Notes under the pieces: model-generated
The model's database searches: none
What the model was told of the DNA's origin: nothing
Seen by the model: the letters and a program-made list of their open reading frames with translations, nothing else
Made by a program: the position numbers and the translations under genes
Shown here: positions 1 through 7,775 of the stretch, piece by piece
How positions within the stretch are numbered: the first letter of the stretch is position 1
Layout of the letters: every line of letters begins with the position of its first letter
From: Photorhabdus heterorhabditis
Lineage (GTDB): Bacteria > Pseudomonadota > Gammaproteobacteria > Enterobacterales > Enterobacteriaceae
Direction of reading: 5' to 3'
DNA: 64,000 bases
Assembly (NCBI RefSeq): GCF_018448905.1
Contig: NZ_RCWA01000010.1
Coordinates: 62,001 to 126,000, forward strand

Positions 1-164
1 AAATAGCGGTATGCCGTTGCTCTGGAAACCCCTGCATGTATTGCCAATTCGGAAACTGAAGGTATCGCTCTCTGCTCAAAAAGTTCCAATGCAGCATTTA
101 TCAGCAATGTATAAGTTTTTTTCCGAGTACCAGTAAAATGAGGTTTAGTATTCGAGTCCATCAT
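1..164 (-). CDS. TetR-family transcriptional regulator, N-terminal part (cut by window edge)
   Basis: The reverse strand reads out of the window from ATG at 164, preceded by AAAGAG. About 54 codons are visible. They encode a short charged tail, then a helix (LINAALELFEQ) and a helix-turn-helix ending in AGVSRATAYRYF, the classic TetR recognition helix. Proteins of this type repress a neighbouring operon until a small ligand binds the C-terminal domain, which is outside the window. It is divergent from the Tm-1-like gene at 400, so that gene is its likely target. An in-frame GTG at 170 and a second ATG at 161 are alternative starts. Confidence 0.8.
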   Translation of the reverse strand, partial: MMDSNTKPHFTGTRKKTYTLLINAALELFEQRAIPSVSELAIHAGVSRATAYRY

Positions 165-289
165 TGCCACAACTCTTTCACAATAAGATTCTCTATATCA
201 GCGTATGGTTAAAATATTTTTTCGACATCATCACTCTACTTAATTACCTACAAAACGCCCAAATTGATTCAATTTATTTACAAATAAAA

Positions 290-305
290 TGAGATGATAG
301 TCTCA
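290..305. promoter_or_regulatory. Candidate TetR operator (dyad TGAGA-N6-TCTCA)
   Basis: The divergent intergenic region contains TGAGATGATAGTCTCA, a 5-bp inverted repeat with a 6-bp spacer. A further GTCTCA half-site lies near 333. Dyads of this size between a TetR gene and its divergent target are common operators. That this one is bound by the regulator at 1-164 is inference. Confidence 0.35.
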
Positions 306-399
306 ATTTGATGATATAACAGTGATACTCAAGTCTCACATTGACTATAATCTGTCCATAAGTTAGTCGCCAGCACCAAGGGAAATATTCATAATTATA

Positions 400-1620
400 A
401 TGAAAAATAACCACGGCTATATTTATATTGCCACCATTTTTGATACCAAGAGTGCAGAAATCTTCTACGTCAGGGATCTGATAGAAAAAACTGGCCTTGC
501 CGTTCGCACTGTGGACTTGACGACTAAACCTGGCCCACTGGAAAGAGGCGCGGATATTACTTCACTAACAGTAGCAGAGCATCATCCACAAGGCAAAGAA
601 GCCGTTTTCTGTGGTGATCGGGGTAAAGCAATTTCCGCAATGGCAATTGCCTTTAAAACTTTTTTATCAAGACAAACTGATATTTTAGCTATTCTGGGGC
701 TAGGGGGTTCTGGTGGGACAGCCCTGATTACACCCGCCATGCAGTCTTTACCTATAGGTATACCAAAACTTATGGTTTCTACCATGGCTTCCGGTAATGT
801 TTCTGGGTATGTTGGGGTTAGTGATATCGCTATGCTGTATTCAGTCACTGATGTATCTGGCCTTAACCGTATCTCTCGTCAGGTATTAAAAAATGCGGCC
901 AACCAAATTGCTGGCGCAGTTTATTTTCATGAAGAGAGCAATATCGAAGATAAGCCTGCTATTGGCCTGACAATGTTTGGTGTGACAACACCGTGTATAC
1001 AGTTGCTGACCAAAGAGCTGGAACAGCAATATGACTGTTTAGTTTTCCATGCAACCGGCAGCGGTGGCAAAACCATGGAAAAACTGGCCGAAAGTCGCTT
1101 ACTTAACAGTCTGCTTGATATAACCACAACTGAAGTCTGTGACTATTTATTTGGCGGTATTCTGGCCTGTGATGTTGACCGTTTGAGTGCAATAGCCCGC
1201 ACAAAAATACCTTATATTGGTTCTTGCGGGGCGTTAGATATGGTGAATTTTGGTCATCCGAATACTATTCCGGGACACTATAAAAACAGGCAATTTTACC
1301 GTCATAATCCCCATGTAACATTAATGCGCACCACACCAGAAGAGAATTATCAAATGGGAATTTGGATCGCTGAAAAACTTAATCAGTGCGAAGGAAAAGT
1401 GAAATTTATTATTCCTGAAGGTGGTTTTTCTGCTCTGGATATTGAAGATGGACCATTCTGGAACCCTGAAGCGACTCAAGCATTTATCAACGCTTTCGAG
1501 TCTACATTTATAGAAATGGAAAATAGACAACTGATTAAAAGTTCTCATCACGTGAATTCATCTGAATTTTGCCAACAAGTGATCAGCGAATATCAGCAAA
1601 TGATGAATTCAGTTGTATAG
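400..1620 (+). CDS. Tm-1-like ATP-binding / UPF0261 family protein
   Basis: 406 aa, the usual length for the bacterial UPF0261 family, homologous to the N-terminal half of the plant Tm-1 antiviral protein. Visible marks are the opening [15 protein letters not shown], a glycine-rich loop ([15 protein letters not shown], residues about 100-115), the segment [13 protein letters not shown], and [11 protein letters not shown]-like [14 protein letters not shown] near 220. These line a nucleotide-binding cleft in the family. Bacterial members often sit beside a TIM-barrel partner (the Tm-1 C-terminal half). No such partner follows here, only two tiny ORFs and a terminator. The biochemical role is not known. 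The divergent TetR gene suggests inducible expression. Confidence 0.85.
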   Translation: MKNNHGYIYIATIFDTKSAEIFYVRDLIEKTGLAVRTVDLTTKPGPLERGADITSLTVAEHHPQGKEAVFCGDRGKAISAMAIAFKTFLSRQTDILAILGLGGSGGTALITPAMQSLPIGIPKLMVSTMASGNVSGYVGVSDIAMLYSVTDVSGLNRISRQVLKNAANQIAGAVYFHEESNIEDKPAIGLTMFGVTTPCIQLLTKELEQQYDCLVFHATGSGGKTMEKLAESRLLNSLLDITTTEVCDYLFGGILACDVDRLSAIARTKIPYIGSCGALDMVNFGHPNTIPGHYKNRQFYRHNPHVTLMRTTPEENYQMGIWIAEKLNQCEGKVKFIIPEGGFSALDIEDGPFWNPEATQAFINAFESTFIEMENRQLIKSSHHVNSSEFCQQVISEYQQMMNSVV

Positions 1621-1652
1621 ATAGTCCAGAATTGAAACAGGAGGAAAACTTA

Positions 1653-1733
1653 ATGAACCAAAATACTGACGATAATGCCAGTACAGAAGCGGTATTGACA
1701 CTGAAAGATTATGTACAACTAATTAATGACTAG
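1653..1733 (+). CDS. 26-residue ORF with a strong ribosome-binding site
   Basis: ATG at 1653 is preceded by ACAGGAGGAAAACTTA, a near-perfect Shine-Dalgarno at good spacing, 32 bp after the Tm-1-like stop. The peptide (start MNQNTDDNAS, end YVQLIND) is acidic and matches no family I recognise. Its stop overlaps the next ATG in the string ATGACTAG, which would couple translation of the 63-codon frame at 1726. It could be the stub of a larger gene lost by deletion or a true small peptide. Confidence 0.4.
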   Translation: MNQNTDDNASTEAVLTLKDYVQLIND

Positions 1734-1917
1734 GCAAAAAGTTGCCAAAATAGGGCATTCTGATGCTATTGTTCTATTAGCCGCGATTTCTACGGCACGT
1801 CTGTCGAGTAATCGCACTAAAAGAGTAAAAGTAGCCAAATACTCGTGTTCCAAAGGGAAGCCACAAGAACTTCCTGTTAATAATCGAGTCATAACATATT
1901 GGAAGTTAACAAACTAA
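1726..1917 (+). CDS. Hypothetical 63-residue basic protein
   Basis: This frame starts inside the stop of the preceding 26-codon ORF (ATGACTAG overlap) and ends about 65 bp before a clear terminator. No other gene occupies the stretch. The product is rich in Lys and Arg with no signal peptide or membrane segment, and I do not recognise it. Overlap and position favour translation, but lack of homology makes a remnant equally likely. Confidence 0.25.
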   Translation: MTRQKVAKIGHSDAIVLLAAISTARLSSNRTKRVKVAKYSCSKGKPQELPVNNRVITYWKLTN

Positions 1918-1981
1918 ATTAAAATATAAATATACCTGCTTTGTTTTCTTCCTTTCGGAGCATATTTCCGTCAACACCAGG

Positions 1982-2012
1982 CTCCTGCGGCCCCCACCGC
2001 AGGAGTTTTTTT
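1982..2012 (+). terminator. Rho-independent terminator
   Basis: A 9-bp G+C-rich stem (CTCCTGCGG / CCGCAGGAG) with a 6-nt loop is followed by seven T residues. It closes the Tm-1-like transcription unit. Confidence 0.85.
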
Positions 2013-2046
2013 ATGGATATACAGGCAATTAAAACTTGATAAGATA

Positions 2047-2174
2047 TATACCCTTCATCTTTCAAGCTGCTGCTTTGTTGGCTGCGTTCACTTACCCCAG
2101 TCACATAGTTATCTATGCTCCTGGGGATGCGTTCTCTTGCCGCCGCACTGCAACTTGAAATCTATTGGGTATAT
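2047..2174 (-). repeat. ERIC element, full length
   Basis: About 128 bp beginning TATACCCTTCATCTTTC and ending ATTGGGTATA, with the central CCCCAG / CTGGGG dyad typical of ERIC (enterobacterial repetitive intergenic consensus) sequences. Oriented opposite to copies at 30127, 32726 and 60057. It lies left of the peptide-modification operon. Confidence 0.9.
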
Positions 2175-2195
2175 AATATTTCGCTTCGCTCTCAA

Positions 2196-2250
2196 TGAGA
2201 ATTTAGGGGAGAATTCCGCAGTTTTGTTAAAACTCCCCAATTTAGTCTCA
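2196..2250. repeat. Imperfect inverted repeat, possible MITE end or hairpin
   Basis: TGAGAATTTAGGGGAG and, 20 bp later, CTCCCCAATTTAGTCTCA form imperfect inverted arms in otherwise empty DNA between the ERIC copy and the carboxypeptidase gene. No transposase is near. It could also act as a transcript 3' hairpin for the minus-strand operon. Confidence 0.35.
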
Positions 2251-2386
2251 TCGGATTACAAACAATCAGCCAAATAATCAAATACCCCAAGAGTAACACC
2301 AGGAAATGAACTGGCGATGGCAAAGTTAAAACATAGGGTCAACAATAGATTCAGTGCCCTCCTGTTATCAACCCTACATTTTCTTA

Positions 2387-3823
2387 TTAAATATTCTCAT
2401 ATTTAGCGATAATCATGTCTCTTGCGTATAATGTACTTATTTTCTCTTCTGTACCAGATTCGATTATATCAACAGGTGAAAAAAAGGCGCCTTTTAACCA
2501 AATGTTTTTTCTTAGCCAAAGAAGAGTATCTTCGTAGTTTAAATCACCTATTTTTTTATATATCTGTGATGCATATATATAACCGAGCATATAGCATGGG
2601 AAATAACCCAAAAAACCTGCGGCCCAATGGATATCCTGCATACATCCATTTTTATGATCTTTCCCTGAACTTATACCTAATAATTTAAGAGAAAGTTCAT
2701 CCCATAATTCAGGTATATCATTAACCGTTATATTTTTATTAATCAAATCTTTCTCAATTAAATAACGTAAATAAATATGCTGCAAGTAATGTATTTCATC
2801 TGTATTTATCCTGGTTTCATTAAGTTTTAATTGCAGCAAGTGTTTTCTTATACTACTAGCTGATATATTTAATCCGTATTTCACTGTTTTTTTTGATAAA
2901 TAATTAATAAAAGAATCAGAATAACCATAACACATTTCAAAGAATAAACTCTGACTTTCATGTATTCCAATAGAACAAGGATAAGATACAGGCATGCCTA
3001 AAAATTCATTAGGAAGATTCCTTTCATATAGAGAGTGTCCAAATTCATGTAAAGAAGCATAGATTCCACCCATGAAATTAGAATCTGAATATCTATTCGT
3101 GATTCTTATATCATCTCTGGTTCCACCACAAAAAGGATGAGCGCTGACATCTAATCTCCCTCTGGAAAAATCAAATCCTAGTTCAGAAAGCATCTCTTTA
3201 TTTATCTTTATTTGCGTTCTAATTGGAATTTTCTGATTTACATTCCTATTTAATGAGTTTGATTTAAACCGTTCTGCTAAACCAGGTAGCCACATCTGAA
3301 TCTCTTCAAAAAGATTATCTAACATATCCGTCTTCATCATTGGCTCATACTCGTTCAATAATGATTCATAGGGGCTGGTACCTGAAGCTTCAGATAAAAT
3401 ATCGGCTTTTTCTCTTATTAATTCGACTAATTGTGTCAAATCTTTTGAAAACCCTTGCCAATTATTTATTTCTTTATTTTTAACCCATGAATATTCACAC
3501 TGACAGGTAATCTTCTTTATTTCTTTTACTAAGGAAATAGGAAGTAGTCGCTTTTGTTCAATTTCCTTTTTAGCCGAGAGAAGAGCCATTATTGTGATAT
3601 TATCCAGATTATCATCTAAGAGTAATTTTTCTACCGCATCAAAAATAACTTGTGATGTCTTTTTTTCATGAATAATTAATTCTGCCTCTGAAAGCGCTTC
3701 TGCCCTTGCTAAGAAGCTATTCTCAGGCATCATAGTAGTTTGATCCCAATAACATATATCCATCAAATGTTCGATATTATATATTGAACGATAGTATTCT
3801 TTTATATCAGATAATTCCCTCAT
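2387..3823 (-). CDS. M32-family (Taq-type) metallocarboxypeptidase
   Basis: 478 aa, close to the usual 490-510 of peptidase family M32. The zinc motif HEFGH sits at residues 259-263 and the third ligand in [11 protein letters not shown] at about 289. Other family marks are [18 protein letters not shown] (225-242) and the N-terminal [10 protein letters not shown]32 enzymes remove single residues from peptide C termini. It is the last gene of a tightly coupled operon, its ATG overlapping the exporter stop by 4 bp (ATGA). In that context it more likely trims or releases product from the small peptide encoded upstream than acts in general protein turnover. The gene is A+T-rich relative to the core genes in the window. 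No signal peptide, so cytoplasmic. Confidence 0.9.
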   Translation of the reverse strand: MRELSDIKEYYRSIYNIEHLMDICYWDQTTMMPENSFLARAEALSEAELIIHEKKTSQVIFDAVEKLLLDDNLDNITIMALLSAKKEIEQKRLLPISLVKEIKKITCQCEYSWVKNKEINNWQGFSKDLTQLVELIREKADILSEASGTSPYESLLNEYEPMMKTDMLDNLFEEIQMWLPGLAERFKSNSLNRNVNQKIPIRTQIKINKEMLSELGFDFSRGRLDVSAHPFCGGTRDDIRITNRYSDSNFMGGIYASLHEFGHSLYERNLPNEFLGMPVSYPCSIGIHESQSLFFEMCYGYSDSFINYLSKKTVKYGLNISASSIRKHLLQLKLNETRINTDEIHYLQHIYLRYLIEKDLINKNITVNDIPELWDELSLKLLGISSGKDHKNGCMQDIHWAAGFLGYFPCYMLGYIYASQIYKKIGDLNYEDTLLWLRKNIWLKGAFFSPVDIIESGTEEKISTLYARDMIIAKYENI

Positions 3824-4698
3824 TTCTTTTTCCCTATAAATGCTATTATGACACTGGAAAATATAAACAACATGCCAATAAACATATTGCGAGTTATTGA
3901 TTCATTTAGAAAATAATAGGATATCAACACACTAAATATAGGCGATATAAGTGCAGAATAAGCGGTTAACTCTGCGCCACCACGTTCTATCATGTAAAAC
4001 CATAAAATATAAACAAGAACACCACTCGCTATCCCCATATATAGAATAGGTATAAAAATATGGGTAACTGTCTGAAAAAACTCACCATTAAAATTAAATA
4101 TATTAAGGTTTGTAGATAAAAATGGCGTTATAATTATCATTAATAAAAATGAAACAATATTTTGATATAAAACCTTGGAAAATATATCTAACTGAGTGGG
4201 TATTTTTTCTGATAAAAAAGTTCCTAATGCCCATGCGAAGGCACTGACTAATATGATGCACTCACCAAAGCTTATTTCTTTTAAGGATATGAATATCAAA
4301 ACGCCTAATATACAAAGTATAGACACAGTAATTGATCTAAAACTGATTCTTCTGCTACTTATCATTGTCAGAAAAGAGGTAATAGCAGGCATTGTGTATA
4401 TAAGCACAGATGCTTTCACAGAATCTGTATATTTTAGTGATATGTTATTTAAAACAGGCACCAAGAAAACATTTAAAATACCCAGAGGTATACAAAATAA
4501 CAGATCATAAAAATTCGGTTTTTTTTTATATAAAATCAAAACCAGAAAAATCAATATTAATACGGATGTAATCGTTGAGTAAAAACGAAAAGGCCATACC
4601 CCAATTTGCTCAATAGCTATTTTTGAAATAGGGAATCCGCCTCCCCATAACATTGCTATTAGGATTGCGGAAGAAAGTACTTTTTTATTTCTAGTCAT
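3820..4698 (-). CDS. EamA/DMT-family transporter (probable exporter)
   Basis: 292 aa with about ten hydrophobic segments in two EamA-like halves (for example AILIAMLWGGGFPISKIAIEQ at the start and PIFSVLISYYFLNESIT near 260), the layout of drug/metabolite transporters such as RhaT or YdcZ relatives. It overlaps the oxygenase gene upstream by 8 bp (ATGACTAG) and the carboxypeptidase gene downstream by 4 bp. DMT members typically export amino acids or small metabolites rather than long peptides. In this operon that suggests the final product is small. The substrate is inferred, not shown. Confidence 0.85.
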   Translation of the reverse strand: MTRNKKVLSSAILIAMLWGGGFPISKIAIEQIGVWPFRFYSTITSVLILIFLVLILYKKKPNFYDLLFCIPLGILNVFLVPVLNNISLKYTDSVKASVLIYTMPAITSFLTMISSRRISFRSITVSILCILGVLIFISLKEISFGECIILVSAFAWALGTFLSEKIPTQLDIFSKVLYQNIVSFLLMIIITPFLSTNLNIFNFNGEFFQTVTHIFIPILYMGIASGVLVYILWFYMIERGGAELTAYSALISPIFSVLISYYFLNESITRNMFIGMLFIFSSVIIAFIGKKK

Positions 4699-5362
4699 AT
4701 CTAACCACCAAGGCCATTCTCCTTTTTTTACTCTCAGCGGTCACCATAGACACAAAATGAGGTATTTCCTTTTCACTGGTATCGAAAATCAATGTCGTCA
4801 AATTATATGGAACTAATGTATCCGTGATAAATTTACGCTCATTATCCAGAATAACCGTTAATCCTCCATGGTTTGGATTCCAATTATCAGTCAAATTTAT
4901 TACTATGCCAAAACTTTCTCCCGGGTCACAATGCGTCGTTAAAAAATCTCCTTTATCAAATCTGTTTAAATATAATAAAGCCATTTTCTTTATCTCTCTG
5001 CCTGTTATTGATGTAAGAAATGACTTGAATTTTTCGCTATCTACTATGTTTTTTATCTCAGAAAAACAGGTTATTTTTTCACTCCTGTCATTATCAGGAA
5101 GTCGCCTGAAAGAAAATGAAAAAATACCATTATTATAATCTTCAATTGAAATTGATTTTTCCCTTTCAATTTCCTCTATACTATTCTCACTCAAATAAAA
5201 ATCATGCTCTCCATACCTATTCTTTATAATATAAGACCACTCACTGTCACTAATTGAATTAAAATTATCTGAAAAAAAAGCAAACTCAGGAAAAAATTCA
5301 TCTATTGAAAAACTCACATAGCCTTTATTCTTAAATGCTGAGTACAGATCTTTAATTTTCAT
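4691..5362 (-). CDS. 2-oxoglutarate/Fe(II)-dependent oxygenase (prolyl-4-hydroxylase-like)
   Basis: 223 aa from ATG 5362. The double-stranded beta-helix iron site is visible: H144-x-D146 in THCDPGESFGIVINL, distal H202 in IPHFVSMV, and Arg 214/215 for the 2-oxoglutarate carboxylate. Such enzymes hydroxylate, desaturate or otherwise oxidise unactivated carbons. The longer open frame to 5440 is rejected as a start because ATG 5362 overlaps the stop of the adenylyltransferase gene by 11 bp (ATGAAAATTAA), which implies coupled translation. In the operon it probably oxidises a residue of the 33-aa peptide, possibly an acidic one, since seven of the last thirteen residues are Glu or Tyr/Thr neighbours. 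The target residue is unknown. Confidence 0.85.
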   Translation of the reverse strand: MKIKDLYSAFKNKGYVSFSIDEFFPEFAFFSDNFNSISDSEWSYIIKNRYGEHDFYLSENSIEEIEREKSISIEDYNNGIFSFSFRRLPDNDRSEKITCFSEIKNIVDSEKFKSFLTSITGREIKKMALLYLNRFDKGDFLTTHCDPGESFGIVINLTDNWNPNHGGLTVILDNERKFITDTLVPYNLTTLIFDTSEKEIPHFVSMVTAESKKRRMALVVRYD

Positions 5363-6473
5363 CAAATATGTACTCCTCTCTGGTTTTAAAATCTCTAAGC
5401 GAGATATAAAGCTTTTTACCGACAAGAGCAGGTTCATCATATCCAGTGATTATTTTTACTACCTGATCAGCAACCAACCCAGACATTGCAGCTAATGATG
5501 GTGCACTTTGCCACGCATTAACCTTTCTATTACCGTCTAAGAATTGTTGCTTCATCCTCGCTTCCTGGAATTTCTTTACATCATTATTTTCACTATAAAA
5601 TTGCTTTTTAATGCTTTTCTTGGCATCAAAATAAGTCTTCTCTTGCCCATTATTTAAATAAATTGGCCCAACGGATATCTCGAAAGGATCACCTCCCAGT
5701 TCTATGACGGGTATATTTTTATTACAAGCCAATTCATGTACTATTCCTTCAACCGTATTTTTCCTGAAATAACCCAGGCTGGCCCATGCAAGTAAAACTA
5801 AATCAACACCATCCAACATCTCTTTAAGTCTATTTTCATCTGTTGTAGCAAACTCAAAATACTTTTCTACATTCGTGTATTTATTGTGCCTTTTTATCCC
5901 CTCCTCAGCCGCATCGACTTTATTTTTTCCAATATCATCAAAAGTATAAAGAACTTGCCTGTTCAAGTTAGATAATTCAACATCATCTCCATCAACAATT
6001 CTTAACGTTCCCACACCAGCTAACGCTAATTGCAATGAACACCAGGTTCCCCATCCCCCCATACCAAGAACTAAAATTCTACTTTCTTTTAATCTTTCTT
6101 GATACTTTATAGAATTTATATTCTCGTTATCTATTAAAGAATATTGAAGAAGTTGCCTGTCGTATAACTCAATTTCCTGTGATGTAAGAATATCTGAGAA
6201 TATTGCGTTATCTTCAATAAGCCCAAATGAATTTAATTTTTCAATAAAATTGACGATTTCATGCTCATTTATTTTATACCCCATATGTGAAATTTCTTTT
6301 ATTATTCTTGGGATCGTATGAAAACCATCAAGTTTAGATAAAACAACTTTCACCCATTCTGGCGGATTTTTAATAATTTGAGATTTCTTAGGCACTTCAC
6401 CTATACAAATATCACCATCATCAGAAAGGATGATGTGATGAGAGCGCTTAATTAACGGCTTAGTAATTCTCAT
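5352..6473 (-). CDS. ThiF/MccB-like E1-type adenylyltransferase with N-terminal winged-helix (PqqD/RRE-like) domain
   Basis: 373 aa. Residues about 1-95 form a small alpha/beta domain (DGFHTIPRIIKEI... EHEIVNFIEKLNSFGLIED) resembling PqqD-like peptide-recognition elements. The E1 core follows: RQLLQYS (106-112), nucleotide loop GMGGWG (137-142), acidic DGDDVELSNLNRQ (161-173) and a helical C-terminal segment AWQSAPSLAAMSGLVADQVVK. No CxxC zinc pairs are seen, unlike ThiF or MoeB. E1-like enzymes activate a C-terminal carboxylate as acyl-AMP. MccB does this on the microcin C7 heptapeptide. Here the obvious substrate is the 33-aa peptide encoded 47 bp upstream. The gene is separated from it by a terminator-like hairpin and has its own SD (TAGGAAA). 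Confidence 0.85.
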   Translation of the reverse strand: MRITKPLIKRSHHIILSDDGDICIGEVPKKSQIIKNPPEWVKVVLSKLDGFHTIPRIIKEISHMGYKINEHEIVNFIEKLNSFGLIEDNAIFSDILTSQEIELYDRQLLQYSLIDNENINSIKYQERLKESRILVLGMGGWGTWCSLQLALAGVGTLRIVDGDDVELSNLNRQVLYTFDDIGKNKVDAAEEGIKRHNKYTNVEKYFEFATTDENRLKEMLDGVDLVLLAWASLGYFRKNTVEGIVHELACNKNIPVIELGGDPFEISVGPIYLNNGQEKTYFDAKKSIKKQFYSENNDVKKFQEARMKQQFLDGNRKVNAWQSAPSLAAMSGLVADQVVKIITGYDEPALVGKKLYISLRDFKTREEYIFDEN

Positions 6474-6486
6474 ATTAATTTCCTAC

Positions 6487-6510
6487 AAAAGCCGCCATTA
6501 GGCGGCTTTT
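6487..6510 (-). terminator. Intercistronic terminator/attenuator between peptide gene and enzymes
   Basis: AAAAGCCGCC-TAAT-GGCGGCTTTT on the minus strand is a perfect 10-bp stem with a 4-nt loop and a short T run. It lies between the peptide stop (6520) and the adenylyltransferase start (6473). Only four Ts follow, so partial read-through is expected. That would give far more peptide mRNA than enzyme mRNA, the usual design of RiPP operons. Confidence 0.8.
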
Positions 6511-6519
6511 ATCTAGTTC

Positions 6520-6621
6520 TTATTCGAGTTCAATGGATTCTTCTTCAGTGTACATAGCTTTTTCTTCGCTGATAGAAGAGATACGTTCTTCGAGTTCTAC
6601 GAAAGACATTTCTTGATTCAT
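6520..6621 (-). CDS. 33-residue candidate RiPP precursor / scaffold peptide
   Basis: This ORF was too short for a typical ORF scan. ATG 6621 is preceded by TGAGGTATATACC, a good SD at 8 nt. The product begins MNQEMSFVELEERISS and ends TEEESIELE. It has 12 Glu, one Lys, one Arg, no Cys, and a predicted helical first half. Codon use is clean (many GAA, CGT, ATC), unlike random A+T-rich DNA. It is followed by a hairpin and then by genes for an E1-like enzyme, an Fe/2OG oxygenase, an exporter and a carboxypeptidase. The FVELEER region is a candidate leader bound by the enzyme's N-terminal domain, and the acidic tail the candidate core. No known precursor family is recognised. Confidence 0.8.
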   Translation of the reverse strand: MNQEMSFVELEERISSISEEKAMYTEEESIELE

Positions 6622-6697
6622 GGTATATACCTCAATTAGATTATTACGTTATGTTTCCCAGTGTTAACCATTTAATTACAACTAGCTAACAAACAAA

Positions 6698-6725
6698 TTA
6701 ATAATATAAAAATAATTAAAGTCAA
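6698..6725 (-). promoter_or_regulatory. Candidate sigma-70 promoter of the peptide operon
   Basis: On the minus strand TTGACT (6725-6720) is followed after about 16-17 bp by TATTAA. Transcription would begin about 65-70 nt before the precursor ATG. This is the best match in the region, and the surrounding DNA is very A+T-rich, so weaker alternatives exist. Confidence 0.5.
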
Positions 6726-7775
6726 GAATTTTTCTTAAACTCTAGAAAAAATATCAAGCTATGATAGTTTCTTTTCAAAAAACATGATAATTTATAAAGA
6801 GTTATATGATACTAAGCTATTTAAGTCATTCTAATAATTACAAATAGTAATCATCAAAATGACAAATGGTTTTTGAAAAAAACAATTTCATTAAATAAGT
6901 TATTCCCATTTAATATTAAAAAAAGCATTAACAGTCTAAATAATAAATATATTTGTAATTTCTTAAAAATATATTTGAAACTGACTTCCTATCCTATTGG
7001 GTATATTTATTTATCTTTATTATCAGGGGTAAATATAATAAGAAATCAAACTGGCTGGGACAATTACGCCGATTTTAGGATTGATTTATACCCAATAGAT
7101 TTCAAAATGGATCGCGACGAATGGTCATAAATAACTGGCGTTGTAATCTGTTTATCATCATATCACCTCGCTAAATGGTACATTTTTATTTCCGTATACT
7201 CCGCTCCTTGAATCAATTGCAGAACGAAATTTAATCACACCTATTTTTTTATCATCTTGTTGATAATACGTTTAAATTACAATTAAAACTTTATGAAATT
7301 ATTTAGATAAATTTAACTATAAACACCCTTCGAATAAAATTTAATAAAACGGTCAAACATAACAACATCAAAAGAGATAACAAGATAATAATGCAATCAC
7401 AGATTGAATAAATCCATCTGACATACATATCGCCAAACATGAGTAATTGATTAAAAAAATCATATAAATGATATTTTATAATGAAAAAATTTAACTTATC
7501 TATTAATTTAAACATTCATTTAAGTATTTAACACTATAATATGGAACTAAATATTTCACTATCATCTGACTTAAATCTCCTTGCAAGTAAATAGTGGCGG
7601 TATCTCAATCATAAGTATACACATCAGCAAACTATTTTATGGCTACAAGCACATTATCTTTATTCCCTTACTGTTAACCATTGAATAAACCATGTAGAAT
7701 AGATGAATATTTTCTGAGTACGCCGCATCTTAAGAAACAATTAATTTTACCTTTTTCAATCAGCAGGTTTTTCAA
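6726..7775. other. A+T-rich spacer with an ERIC remnant, no convincing gene
   Basis: About 1 kb separates the peptide operon from the MATE gene. A 33-bp ERIC end (TATACCCAATAGATTTC... ATCGCGACG) occurs at 7087-7119 without the rest of the element. Two open frames (6873-7130 plus, 7303-7515 minus) have poor composition, no good SD and no recognisable domain. The first reads through the ERIC fragment. Confidence 0.6.
7087..7119 (+). repeat. ERIC terminal fragment (33 bp)
   Basis: Matches the outer end of the full ERIC copies elsewhere in the window (TATACCCAATAGATTTC, then ATCGCGACG) and stops abruptly. It marks a deletion or rearrangement junction on the right flank of the peptide operon. Confidence 0.8.

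Noticed and set aside
6873-7130. 85-codon plus-strand frame upstream of the MATE gene
   Set aside because: Lys/Asn/Ile-rich translation of A+T-rich DNA, no SD, and its end reads through the ERIC fragment at 7087-7119.
7303-7515. 70-codon minus-strand hydrophobic frame
   Set aside because: Composition follows A+T bias (Ile/Leu/Phe), poor RBS, no homology recognised. Cannot be excluded as a tiny membrane protein but not supported.
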